A stretch of DNA of 64,000 nucleotides from Streptomyces bikiniensis (lineage in GTDB: Bacteria > Actinomycetota > Actinomycetes > Streptomycetales > Streptomycetaceae): NCBI GenBank assembly GCA_000716465.1, contig JNWL01000009.1:1-64000 (forward strand). Direction: 5' to 3'. Below, one piece after another: positions 7,196 through 16,107 of the stretch (position 1 is its first letter; every line of letters begins with the position of its first letter). Made by a program: the position numbers and the translations under genes. The notes below the pieces were generated by a model that worked only from the letters and a program-made list of their open reading frames with translations, was not told the origin of the DNA and searched no databases.

Positions 7196-7888
7196 TCACC
7201 CCTCCACGCCCGTGGCGCCGTGCGTGGCGCCGACGGGCTTCGACTCCGGTGAGCCGCGCTGGCGCAGGTACACGGAGAGGATCGCCATCGCGGCCACGGC
7301 CAGCAGCTCCGACTGCCAGTTCTGCAGGGAACGGTTCCAGAAGTCGGAGGAGGCCAGGTAGGAACGCCACGGGACCGGGGCCTGGAGCTGGCGCAACCGC
7401 AGCTCGTTGTAGGCGGCGACGCCCGAGACCGACTGCGCCAGCCAGGACAGCAGGAAGAAGACGGCCATGGCGAGCCCGAGCGACCGGGAGTAGAGGGCCT
7501 GCCGCCAGTCCCCGGTGCCCGCCCACCGGGGCGAGTCCGCCCGCGCGTGGTCGCCCATGCGCTGGTCGCGTTCGCTCTCCGTGCCCGCCCTGTCCAGGGG
7601 CTTGGACTCGGGCGAACCGCGCTGGAGCAGGTAGACCGTGCCGAAGATGTACAGGAAGAACTGGAGGAACTCCGACTGCCAGTTCTCGGTGACGTCGACG
7701 GCGAAGTCCGAGGACATCAGGTAGTCGCCGAAACCGATCTGCTGCAACCCCTCGACGGCCAGCTGCTCGTTGAACTCCGCGCGCCCGGCGACGGCCTGCG
7801 CGCCGAGGACCACCAGGAAGGCGACCCCGAAGCAGAGGGTGAGGCTGTTCGACCGCCAGAAGCCCCCGCGGTCCCGGCCGACCGTCAT
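7196..7888 (-). CDS. DUF6766 family membrane protein
   Basis: 230 residues with four predicted membrane helices (about 12-34, 80-98, 145-163, 200-216). The protein is internally duplicated: each half has an aromatic SDF/NWQSE loop (TENWQSEFLQFF and LQNWQSELLAVA) followed by a helix and the near-identical LLQRGSPESKP or LRQRGSPESKP. I recognise this as DUF6766, of unknown function. The ATG at 7888 overlaps the stop of the upstream 27-residue peptide gene (ATGA), so translation is probably coupled. Third gene of the operon 8375-7196. Confidence 0.85.
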   Translation of the reverse strand: MTVGRDRGGFWRSNSLTLCFGVAFLVVLGAQAVAGRAEFNEQLAVEGLQQIGFGDYLMSSDFAVDVTENWQSEFLQFFLYIFGTVYLLQRGSPESKPLDRAGTESERDQRMGDHARADSPRWAGTGDWRQALYSRSLGLAMAVFFLLSWLAQSVSGVAAYNELRLRQLQAPVPWRSYLASSDFWNRSLQNWQSELLAVAAMAILSVYLRQRGSPESKPVGATHGATGVEG

Positions 7889-7968
7889 CGCTGCATCATC
7901 CCGATCACGGTGAAGTACCCGAGGCCTCCCACGACGATCAGCACGCACAAGGCGAACATCGCCCGCAC
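7885..7968 (-). CDS. 27-residue single-span membrane peptide
   Basis: A tiny gene between the lipoprotein and DUF6766 genes. It starts at a GTG (7966-7968) two nt after the lipoprotein stop, has AGGGGG before it, and its TGA overlaps the DUF6766 ATG as ATGA. The product is one hydrophobic helix (MFALCVLIVVGGLGYFTVIG) with a short MMQR tail. The tight packing argues that it is translated. It could be a small partner of the DUF6766 protein; no function is known. It is short enough to be missed by usual gene finders. Confidence 0.6.
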   Translation of the reverse strand: MRAMFALCVLIVVGGLGYFTVIGMMQR

Positions 7969-7970
7969 GG

Positions 7971-8375
7971 TCACGCCCCCTTCAGCACGCAGCGGTACGG
8001 CTCGTCGCCGCCCTCCGGCACGCATCCGGCGGCGGTCACCCGCCACCCGTCGTCGAACTGCGACAGGAACAGCGTCTCGCCGTCCAGCCGGAGCAGCGCC
8101 TGCCGACCGTGGACGTCCACGCGCGCCGCGCCGCCGCCCCGCGGCAGGTCCTGCGAGGGCAACGCCCGCGCGCACGGCTGCTTCCCGTCCTCCTCCAGCT
8201 GTTCGCGGCTCTCCGGCGCGAGCAGTTCGCACGCCGCGCCGTAGGCGCCGGCGGCGAGGGCGTCCTCGAAGGCGCGGCCCGCCCGGACCGCCCCGTCCTG
8301 GCGCGCCTGCGGCGCACCGCACGCGCACAGCACCGCCACAGCCGCCGAAGCTCCGACGAGCGCGGGGATCCTCAC
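7971..8375 (-). CDS. putative small lipoprotein
   Basis: 134 residues. Starting at the GTG at 8375 (GGAGG 6 nt upstream), the protein begins MRIPALVGASAAVAVLCACG, a signal peptide with a lipobox-like LCAC, then a mature domain with two or three further Cys (KQPCARALP, AAGCVPEGG, YRCVLKG) and a segment VDVHGRQALLRLDGETLFLS that looks like a small beta domain. It is probably exported and anchored outside the membrane. First gene of the operon with the 27-residue peptide and DUF6766. Function unknown. Confidence 0.72.
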   Translation of the reverse strand: MRIPALVGASAAVAVLCACGAPQARQDGAVRAGRAFEDALAAGAYGAACELLAPESREQLEEDGKQPCARALPSQDLPRGGGAARVDVHGRQALLRLDGETLFLSQFDDGWRVTAAGCVPEGGDEPYRCVLKGA

Positions 8376-8746
8376 CCGGTTCCTCCGTCCGATCCGCACG
8401 GCCACGGCGCCAGATCTTGTACGCCGCCCCACAGCTACGCCCTTCCCGGCCGCGACGGCAAGGACGGCGAGGCCGAACGCTCCCGGACCTCACCTGTTCG
8501 GATGTGCCCCCGATTCGCCGGAAGAAGCCCCCGCGGCGAGACGCCTGTGGTGCGAGGGTGCTGCGCCACGGCGAGAAACCTGCGGCGCCTTCGTACGCCG
8601 AGGAGCCCGTGACACGCGGACCGTGCGACGGCCGACCGCTCCGGGACCGCCTGTCCGGGCCCCGAACACGCGTTGTCAGTGGCGCTGGTTAGTCTCCCCT
8701 TCATCGTGCGGTTCAGGGGATTTCGACCCCTCGGTTCGAGCTGCGC

Positions 8747-8777
8747 GATTTCTGACGGACACGATTTCTGACGGACA
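8747..8777. repeat. 15-bp direct repeat before the yeh-like operon
   Basis: GATTTCTGACGGACA occurs at 8747-8761 and again at 8763-8777, ending 19 nt before the first start codon of the operon. The position just upstream of the ribosome binding site (GGAGGGGG) makes a regulatory role possible. The rest of the gap 8376-8796 holds nothing else I can assign. Confidence 0.6.
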
Positions 8778-8796
8778 GGCGGAGGGGGCACGGCCG

Positions 8797-9654
8797 ATGG
8801 CGTGGCTGACGGCGGACGAGGGGTACGAGATCACCCTCGATGAGGGGCGCGTGGTCGCGCGGCGCGCCGGAGGAAGGCAGTTGAAGACGCTGCCGAAGGC
8901 ACTGCGGGACCACCCCGAGGTGGACCGGCTCCGGCGGCTCGCCGAATGGCTGGACCGGCACGTGGCCGCGTGCGTGGCCCAGGTCGACACCTGGATGGTG
9001 TCCTCGCTCCCCGTGCCCACCGGCCTCGTCGCCCGCGTGTGGCCGGACGAGGCCTGGCGGTCCGCCCTCCGCGACATGGCCGTGGTGGGCGACGACCCGG
9101 ACGAGGTCGGTTTCCTGCGGGACGTCACCGCCGACGGCGAGCTGAAGGTGGTCGACCTCGACGGCGAGACCGTACGGCTCTCCCCGCGCACCGTCACCCT
9201 CCCGCACCCCGTGCTCCTCCCCGACCTGGACGACGTGCGGGACTTCGCGGCCGAACTCGGCATCACCCAGCGGGTGGAGCAGATCCACCGGGCCACCTGG
9301 ACCAGGCCGGCCGCCGCCCACCCGGAGACCGCCACGGAGGTACGGGACTACGCGGGCGGAAAGTTCGCCTCCCGCTTCGGCCTCGCCGCCCGCGCGACCT
9401 CGCTCGGCTACCGCGTCTCCGGCGGATACGCCACCTGCAGGGTCCGCGACGGCGGCCGTGCCACGGAGGCGTCCGTCTGGATCGGCGAACCGTACTGGGA
9501 CGGGGAGTCGGAGACCGGCGGGCTCGGCTGGCACGACGACGAGGGCCGCTCCGTGCGGCTGAACGAGGTCGGACCGGTGGCCTGGTCCGAGGGAATGCGC
9601 ATGGCCGCCGCGCTCTACGCCGGCCGCACGATCGAAGAGGGTGGGGACGCGTGA
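8797..9654 (+). CDS. DUF4132-like protein, first gene of the MoxR/vWA/SWIM operon (YehI/MolR C-terminal-like)
   Basis: 285 residues. The N-terminal half carries a pattern I associate with the DUF4132 domain at the C-terminus of E. coli YehI/MolR: GRQLKTLPKALRDHPEVDRL, a helix ending WMVSSLPVP, VWPDEAWRSALRDM, then FLRDVTADGELKVVDLDGET, LPHPVLLP and an ELGITQRVEQIHR stretch. The ATG has GGAGGGGG upstream; the in-frame sequence before it looks non-coding. Its stop overlaps the GTG of the next gene (GTGA). DUF4132 has no known biochemical activity. The assignment is by eye and should be treated as probable. Confidence 0.7.
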   Translation: MAWLTADEGYEITLDEGRVVARRAGGRQLKTLPKALRDHPEVDRLRRLAEWLDRHVAACVAQVDTWMVSSLPVPTGLVARVWPDEAWRSALRDMAVVGDDPDEVGFLRDVTADGELKVVDLDGETVRLSPRTVTLPHPVLLPDLDDVRDFAAELGITQRVEQIHRATWTRPAAAHPETATEVRDYAGGKFASRFGLAARATSLGYRVSGGYATCRVRDGGRATEASVWIGEPYWDGESETGGLGWHDDEGRSVRLNEVGPVAWSEGMRMAAALYAGRTIEEGGDA

Positions 9655-12600
9655 CCGGCACGACCGCTTCCGACAGGACCATGGACACCGCTCCCGGCGG
9701 GGCCCGCGACCACGCGGAGCTGCTCGCGGCCGGGGCCGTGCTCCCGGCCGGCACCGAGGGAGCGGGGGCCTCGGCGGTCGAACTGACCGCCCGGACCTAC
9801 CGCCACCCCGTTTTCGACGAGGACCGGGTCGTCGTCCGCCTCGCCGCGGCCGAACTCGGCCCCGCCGAGGACCTCGCCGCCGGCTTCCTCGGCCTCGAAC
9901 CCCACGGGGAACCGGCCGTCGTCGGCCTCGGCCGCCGCCAGGAGCTGGGCTTCCCCGAATGGGTCCTGGTCCACCACCCCGAGGACGGCCACCACGCCCT
10001 CGCGGTCGTACCGGAGCTCGACCGCCTCGCCCGGCAGGCCAGGACCAAGCCCAAGGCCGCCCTGGACGCCTGCCTCGAACTCGCCGAGCGGCTCGCCTCC
10101 TCGGTCCCGCACTTCCTGCCCGTCTTCTACGAGCAGGCCGCCCGGATCTTCCTCGGCGTCGAGAACACCACGTACGCGGGACAGCTCTTCGCCCGCGCCC
10201 GCACCAGCGAGGCCCAGCACGGCCTGGCCGTCGACGAGGACCGGCTCGACGCCGTCTTCCTCGAATTCGCCCTGGTCGGCGCGCTGCCGGTGAAGGTCCT
10301 CACCGGATACGGCAAGCAACTCGCCGCCCGGCTCGCGCCCGCCGAGGCGTACGAGCGCTTCCGGCGCCTGTGCGTGCGCCGGACCGCCGGCGGCCTCGCC
10401 CCCTCCGCCCAGGCCACCACGGAACTGCGCCGCCTGGCCCGCGCCGCAGGCCTGTCCGCCCCCGAGGCGGAGCAGGACCACCTCGCCGAACTCCTCCCGC
10501 TGCCCGCCACCCTGCGGGCCGCCGACGGCTGGTGGAAGACGCACCGGGCCGCCCTCGTCGCCCTGGCCCGCCGCGTCCCTGCCGTACGGGGCACGCTCCT
10601 GGAACTGATGCCGCCCTCCGACGACGCCGGGTTCGCCGACCTGTGGCTGGGGATCCTCACGGAGTCCGGAGCGGACGCCGGACTGACCGGCACGGACGTC
10701 CCGCCGGAGGAGCGCTGCGCCGACGGCGCGGCCGGCTGGCTGGAGCGCTTCCACACCGCCCGGCACCGGGGCTGGGGCGGCCGCCCCACCCCGCCGGCCC
10801 TCCTCGACCTGGTGGAGCGGGCCGCCGGACGGCTGCGCGCCGACCTCGCGACCCGCCCCGACGGCCAGGGCGTCCTGCGGATCGGCGTCGAGGACCTGGA
10901 CCTGCTCGACCTGCTGCTCGCGCTGGACGTCCCGGTCGCCGACCCGGCCGTGGACGGCCCCAGGACGAACGCCGCCTCCCTCAACCTGTCGGACTGGGCG
11001 CGCGGCGAGAACCCCCGCGACCTGGCCGCGATCGCCGCCGACCCCCGTTTCCGCCCCGCCTTCCGGCGCGCCGCGAACTCCTACCACGACGCCTCCTCCG
11101 GAGCGGACGTGATGCGCCGGCTCGCCGCCTCGGCCGGTGGCCGCCCGATGCTCGCCGAGTGGATGCGCGACGTCGCACGCGACTCGGTCGCGGCCGGACT
11201 GCCCGGGGTGCCCAAAGCGATCGCCCGCCTGTCGTGGCTGCCCGCCGAAGCCCTCGCGCTCGCACCGGAGGAGGTCGCGGCCGCCGCCGGCGCCGACCTC
11301 GGAGAGACCCTGGCGCGCACCCTGCGCGGCGGCCTGTGGGAGGAGTTCCACTGGCCGGCGTGGGAGGAGGCCGTCGCGGACCTGGCCCCCGGGCGCGACA
11401 AGCTCGACGGCCTCTCCGTCTTCGAGGCCTGGCCGTACCTGATCGTCGCCAACTCCACCCGGGTGCGCGTCATCGACGCCGACTCCACCGTCCTCACCCA
11501 CGACCTGCGCGGGCCCACCGGCCGGTCCTCCCACCGGTGCGGCTTCCACTACGTCGACGGCGCCCTCCTCGTGTTCTGGACCGGCTACGGCAGCAGCCCG
11601 GCCGAGGGCTACTGGCACACCGCGCCCGACCGCGTGTTCACCCTGGACGGCGACATCAGCTACTGGTCCCTCCGCTCCGACCAGCCCAGCCTGCCGCTGC
11701 CCGGCGGCGGCCGCACCACCGGCGCCGGGGTCCTGCACGCCGGCGACACGAAGCTGCCCCGGGAACGGGAGGTGATCTCCGACGGCATCTCGTACTGGGC
11801 GTGGGAGCGCGCCGAGCGGTACGAGAACGACGAGCGGCACGACGACAGCGGCTGGGTCGAGTACGACCCCGCGGAGAACGCCCGGGGCCGGCGCTCCCTG
11901 CCCGGCTTCCTCGCCGACGCGACCCGCTCCCACGCCCCCGGTGCCCGACTGGCCGCCCGCTCCTCGTGGCTGCGCCCCGCCCCCGCGGTGGAGGGCTCGG
12001 CCCTGGGCACCCCCGCCGACGGCCTGCTCGGCTGGCGGATCGTGCGGATCCCCGGCGACGGCTGGTGCGCCGGCGACACCGCAGGCCGGAGCGTCTCCCT
12101 GCCCGAGGGCTCCGACATGCCCGTCGCCGCCCTGACATTCCCCGGCGACGACCGGCCCAGGGCCCTGACCCGCCAGTGGCGGGAACTGCTGCTCACCGAC
12201 CCGGACGGCGTGATCACGACGACGTCCGACAGCGACCGGAACGACATCTACGGCACCGCCGCCACGCCCCTGCCGCCGCTGTCCCACTTCCACGCGCTGC
12301 GCCCGCGCGACCCGCGGGGCTCGGACACGCTGCGCGCCGCCGACGCGGAGACGGCCGGCACGCTCCTGAAGGCGGCCCTCCTCGCCGAGCGGGCCACGGA
12401 CCTCCCGGACCTCGTGACCGCCGCGCTGCCCGGGATCACCGCGCCCGAGCTGGTCGCGGGCGTCGTGAAGGCGCTGCGCTTCGCCGTGGCGCAGCAGAAG
12501 GCCCTGGACTCCGTGGCCGCCCGGCTCGACCCGGCGGCCGAGCCCGCGGAAGCACGCGCCGAAGGCCCCCACGACAGCCTGCTCGCCGAGGCGCTCGACG

Positions 12601-14600
12601 GACTCACCGGCTCCCGCCACTACAACCGGGGCGCCGCCTCGGACGTGGCCCACCGCCTCCTGGAGGAACTGGCGGCGGCACGGGCCGGCGCCTCCGCCCC
12701 GGTCCCCCCGGGGACGCTCCACCACGACCTGCCCTCCCTGCCGTACTCCCCGTTCTCCTTCGTCCCCCTCCTGAACGAACCGGCGGCGATCGCCTACCGG
12801 GCCGTCGCGCCCGGCAGCGGTGACGAGCACCGGGCCGCACTGCTCGACGTGCTCGGCCGGGTCGACGCCCTGGGCCTCGCCTCGACGGAGAACTCGACCG
12901 ACCACTGGCGCCGGGTCGTCCTCCACCTCGCCACCCCCCACCTGCACACTCCCGACGGCCTGGAACGCCCCACCTCCTACGGCACCGTCCTCCCGCTCGG
13001 CGGGGGAGCGGCCCTCGGAATCACCGGGAACGACTGGTCCGTCGACGACGGACGGGAGTTCGAGGCGCTCCTCCACGCTCCCGACGGCCGGTTCGGGGCA
13101 CCCGCCCCGTACACCCTGCGCACCGCGACGCCGATCGGCGACCGCACGCGCGGCGCCGACTGGCTGACCGCCTTCCTGCGAGAGGCGGAGAGCCGGGGGG
13201 AGGCCCCCTTCCTCCCGGAGGCGGCCGAGGAGTTCAGCAGGCTCACCGGTGTCCCCGGAGCACTGGCCCGGCTCGTCCTCGCCGGCATGCCGAACGTGGA
13301 CGACTGGGGGAACAGCTTCCTGCCGACGGAGCTGCGCACGTCCCTCGGCCTGAAGGTGGCCGAGGCGGCCCAGGCACGCGACGAACTGCGCGCGCTCTCC
13401 GTCGAGGTGCGGCGGGCCGTGGTGGCGGCGCTCCTGCCCGAGGACCCGGAGCGCCTGTGGACCGAGGGCCCCGACACGGCGTCGGCGGCGGCGGCCTGGA
13501 ACGCGTACGTGGGACGGCGCACCCGGGTCCCCGACCGGCTGATCGCGGAGGCCACCCGCGGGGTCGTCACCGGCTGGTCCGTCCACCGGGCCCTTCCGGC
13601 GCTCCTCGATCCCGCCGCGTCGCCCGAGCTCTCCACCGACGTGGCGTGGCACATCGCGGGGGACCGGCCGGAGCCCGTGACCCCGACCGCCCACCCGTTC
13701 ACCGAATCGGTGCTGACCGCCTCGATGGGCCTGGCGGCCTGGCTGGCCCACCGGCTCCCCGCGGGCGACCCCGCGCGGGCGGCGCTGCCCAGCGCCCTCA
13801 CCGCCGTGCGGCAGCGCCTGGCCTCGCCCGAACTCCTCGTCTCCGCCGGGTACTACACCAGCCTCCCGGACTTCCGGAAGGTGGCGGGCACCCCGACCGA
13901 GACGGCACCGGACCACGAGCGGTACGGCGCGGTCCTCATGGCCACGCACGACGACCGGCCCCAGCCGGCCCTGCGGACCGCACTGCTCGACTCCACCGGC
14001 TCCGACCCGTATCTCGCGGTCCTGCGCGGCGCCGACCAGAGGCCGTTCGGGGTCGAGACGGCCCTGCGACGGGCCCACGACCCGGCGTTCGCCCGGCTCC
14101 TCGCCGACCCGGGCGCGCCCGCCGCCGGGGAGAGGGACAAGGACGGCACCTGGTGGCCGCAGGACCCCTCGCGCTCCGTGCCCGACCTGGTCGCGGAGGT
14201 CGCCGGTACCCACGGCCTGGGGGCCGACGCGGCGGTGCTGTACCTGATGCTCCTCGCCCTGCCCGACCCCACCGACCGCGACACCGCCCGGTGGACGGGC
14301 TGGAAGCCGGCCCGCCTCAAGGCGGCCCGCGCCGAACTGGCCGCCACCGACCTGGTGGTGTCGGCCGTACGGGCCCGGGCGGGACGCTCGCTGTTCCTGC
14401 CCGGCGCCTGGTCCGAGCAGAAGGGCCTCGGGCTGCCGGTCGAGCAGTGGAAGCTGCCGATGTACGGGCCGTTCCTGTGCGCCCTGGTGCCGGTCGAACC
14501 GGCCGCCGAACTGTTCGCCCGGGCGTGGCGGCGGATCCTCGACGGCGACGTCCCCCGCTTCGAGGAGCTGAAGGTCCGGCGCACCCGGCGCCGCCGCTGA
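9651..14600 (+). CDS. giant unknown protein (1649 residues) of the MoxR/vWA/SWIM operon
   Basis: A 1649-residue protein starting at a GTG that overlaps the previous stop. Residues ~120-330 are alpha-helical (SVPHFLPVFYEQAARIFLGV and around), suggesting repeat helices. Residues ~580-850 are rich in short strands with Trp, Gly and Asp turns (WPYLIVANSTRVRVIDADST; FHYVDGALLVFWTGYGS), like a beta-propeller. The C-terminal third is again helical and ends in a basic tail. No signal peptide or membrane span is visible, so it is probably cytoplasmic. I do not recognise a named domain; relatives in Streptomyces are, as I recall, annotated only as DNA-binding or hypothetical. Its place beside the ATPase suggests a scaffold or target-recognition subunit (inference). 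Confidence 0.8.
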   Translation: MTGTTASDRTMDTAPGGARDHAELLAAGAVLPAGTEGAGASAVELTARTYRHPVFDEDRVVVRLAAAELGPAEDLAAGFLGLEPHGEPAVVGLGRRQELGFPEWVLVHHPEDGHHALAVVPELDRLARQARTKPKAALDACLELAERLASSVPHFLPVFYEQAARIFLGVENTTYAGQLFARARTSEAQHGLAVDEDRLDAVFLEFALVGALPVKVLTGYGKQLAARLAPAEAYERFRRLCVRRTAGGLAPSAQATTELRRLARAAGLSAPEAEQDHLAELLPLPATLRAADGWWKTHRAALVALARRVPAVRGTLLELMPPSDDAGFADLWLGILTESGADAGLTGTDVPPEERCADGAAGWLERFHTARHRGWGGRPTPPALLDLVERAAGRLRADLATRPDGQGVLRIGVEDLDLLDLLLALDVPVADPAVDGPRTNAASLNLSDWARGENPRDLAAIAADPRFRPAFRRAANSYHDASSGADVMRRLAASAGGRPMLAEWMRDVARDSVAAGLPGVPKAIARLSWLPAEALALAPEEVAAAAGADLGETLARTLRGGLWEEFHWPAWEEAVADLAPGRDKLDGLSVFEAWPYLIVANSTRVRVIDADSTVLTHDLRGPTGRSSHRCGFHYVDGALLVFWTGYGSSPAEGYWHTAPDRVFTLDGDISYWSLRSDQPSLPLPGGGRTTGAGVLHAGDTKLPREREVISDGISYWAWERAERYENDERHDDSGWVEYDPAENARGRRSLPGFLADATRSHAPGARLAARSSWLRPAPAVEGSALGTPADGLLGWRIVRIPGDGWCAGDTAGRSVSLPEGSDMPVAALTFPGDDRPRALTRQWRELLLTDPDGVITTTSDSDRNDIYGTAATPLPPLSHFHALRPRDPRGSDTLRAADAETAGTLLKAALLAERATDLPDLVTAALPGITAPELVAGVVKALRFAVAQQKALDSVAARLDPAAEPAEARAEGPHDSLLAEALDGLTGSRHYNRGAASDVAHRLLEELAAARAGASAPVPPGTLHHDLPSLPYSPFSFVPLLNEPAAIAYRAVAPGSGDEHRAALLDVLGRVDALGLASTENSTDHWRRVVLHLATPHLHTPDGLERPTSYGTVLPLGGGAALGITGNDWSVDDGREFEALLHAPDGRFGAPAPYTLRTATPIGDRTRGADWLTAFLREAESRGEAPFLPEAAEEFSRLTGVPGALARLVLAGMPNVDDWGNSFLPTELRTSLGLKVAEAAQARDELRALSVEVRRAVVAALLPEDPERLWTEGPDTASAAAAWNAYVGRRTRVPDRLIAEATRGVVTGWSVHRALPALLDPAASPELSTDVAWHIAGDRPEPVTPTAHPFTESVLTASMGLAAWLAHRLPAGDPARAALPSALTAVRQRLASPELLVSAGYYTSLPDFRKVAGTPTETAPDHERYGAVLMATHDDRPQPALRTALLDSTGSDPYLAVLRGADQRPFGVETALRRAHDPAFARLLADPGAPAAGERDKDGTWWPQDPSRSVPDLVAEVAGTHGLGADAAVLYLMLLALPDPTDRDTARWTGWKPARLKAARAELAATDLVVSAVRARAGRSLFLPGAWSEQKGLGLPVEQWKLPMYGPFLCALVPVEPAAELFARAWRRILDGDVPRFEELKVRRTRRRR

Positions 14601-14688
14601 CCGACCGGCCGCCGACCGGGCCGGCTGCCGGTCGCCCCGCCGAACGGCCTGGCCGCCGACCGGTCGGCTGCCGACCGGTCGCCCCGCC

Positions 14689-14748
14689 GAACGACCGGCG
14701 GCTGAACGACCGGGAGCCGAACGACCGGCGGCCGAACGACCGGCCGGC
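14689..14748. repeat. 15-bp repeats in the gap before the MoxR gene
   Basis: Four 15-bp units beginning GAACGACCGG at 14689, 14704, 14719 and 14734. The surrounding gap 14601-14952 also has longer repeated phrases (GGTCGCCCCGCCGAACG twice; GCGCCGCACCACCCGCC-like twice). No gene, terminator-like perfect stem or promoter motif is evident. It is the only sizeable gap in an otherwise overlapping operon. Confidence 0.7.
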
Positions 14749-14952
14749 GGTCGGCCGTCGCCGCCCGGCCGGTATCGCCGGACCGTCACCGGCCGGTCGG
14801 CAGCCCGCCACGGTGCGCCGCACCACCCGCCACGGCGCGGTGCGGCGCACCACCCGCCGCACGTGGCACGCCGCACGCGGCGACGGCGCGGCGCACCCCG
14901 TCCCGGGCGTGTCGCGCCGCCCACACCCGTACCCCTTCCGGAGGAACCCCGC

Positions 14953-16107
14953 ATGACCGTCACCGAACAGCCCGCCCCCGCCCGGCAGGTCCGGCCCGCC
15001 GAGGAGCGCCACGCCGCCGAACTCGCCTTCCTCGCCGCACAGGACCCCGGCCCCCGCCCGCCCGGCTGGGCCCTGACCCCCCGCGCGGTCGTCATGTTCG
15101 TCTGCGGCAGCGACGGTGCGGAACTGGCCCTGCCCAAGCGCCGCGCGGGCCTGCCGGCCAAACTGGAGATCGCCCCGAAGTTCGTCGGCGAACGCGCCCT
15201 GGTGGAGCGCTGCGTGGTCACCCTCGCCGGAGAGCGCGGACTGCTCCTCACCGGCGAGCCCGGCACCGCCAAGTCGATGCTGTCGGAACTGCTCGCGGCC
15301 GCCGTCTGCGGCACCAGCTCCCTCACCGTGCAGGGCACCGCCGGCACCACCGAGGACGCCTTCCGCTACGGCTGGAACTACGCCCTGCTGCTCGCCCAGG
15401 GTCCCACCCCGCAGGCCCTCGTCGACTCCCCGGTGCTCGCCGCCATGCGCACCGGCCGGGTGGTGCGGGTCGAGGAGATCACCCGCTGCCTGCCCGAGGT
15501 GCAGGACGCCCTGGTCTCCATCCTGTCCGACCGCAGGATCACCGTCCCCGAACTGACCGCCACCGAGGACGCGGTGGTCACCGCCGCGCCCGGCTTCACC
15601 GTCATCGCCACCGCCAACCTGCGCGACCGGGGCGTCTCCGAGATGTCCGCCGCGCTCAAGCGCCGCTTCAACTTCGAGACCGTCGACCCGATCGCCGACG
15701 CCGACGCCGAGGCCGTCCTGATCCGCCGCCAGGCCGTCGCGGCGGTCCAGCGCGCGGGCGCTTCCTTCGGCGTGGACGACGCCGTCCTGGACGCCCTCGT
15801 CACGGTCTTCCGGGACCTGCGCTCCGGCCGCTCGACCGAGGGCTGGGACGTGGAGCGGCCGGGCACGGTCATGTCCACCGCCGAGGCCGTCCAGGTCGCG
15901 GCCTCCCTCGGGGTGGCTGCCGCCTACCTCCCGGGCGGGGACGTCCTCGACCTCCTGCCCGGACACCTCCTCGGGGTCGTCCGCAAGGACGACCCGGCCG
16001 ACCACGCCCGCCTCCTCGGCTACTGGGACGGCCCGGTCCGCCGCCGGGCCGAGAACGGCTCGGCGATGTGGCGCCGCCTCTGGGACCTGCGCGGGAGCCT
16101 GCGGTGA
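14953..16107 (+). CDS. MoxR-type AAA+ ATPase (YehL-like)
   Basis: 384 residues. Walker A is GEPGTAKS at residues 101-108, the Walker B-like segment is VVRVEEITRCLPEVQDALVS, sensor 1 is VIATANLRDRG, and the arginine-finger/sensor region is SAALKRRFNFETV. This is the MoxR/RavA class: hexameric chaperone-like ATPases that usually work with vWA proteins in maturing or activating target complexes. The start has GGAGG at good spacing. Its TGA overlaps the GTG of the DUF5682-vWA gene. Its position between the large protein and a vWA partner matches E. coli yehL. Confidence 0.92.
   Translation: MTVTEQPAPARQVRPAEERHAAELAFLAAQDPGPRPPGWALTPRAVVMFVCGSDGAELALPKRRAGLPAKLEIAPKFVGERALVERCVVTLAGERGLLLTGEPGTAKSMLSELLAAAVCGTSSLTVQGTAGTTEDAFRYGWNYALLLAQGPTPQALVDSPVLAAMRTGRVVRVEEITRCLPEVQDALVSILSDRRITVPELTATEDAVVTAAPGFTVIATANLRDRGVSEMSAALKRRFNFETVDPIADADAEAVLIRRQAVAAVQRAGASFGVDDAVLDALVTVFRDLRSGRSTEGWDVERPGTVMSTAEAVQVAASLGVAAAYLPGGDVLDLLPGHLLGVVRKDDPADHARLLGYWDGPVRRRAENGSAMWRRLWDLRGSLR

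Noticed and set aside
9615..15350. A 1911-codon open frame on the minus strand opposite the giant operon gene
   Set aside because: High GC keeps the antisense frame open. Its translation is Gly/Arg/Val/Gln-rich low complexity without motifs, while the plus strand has coupled genes with clear domains.
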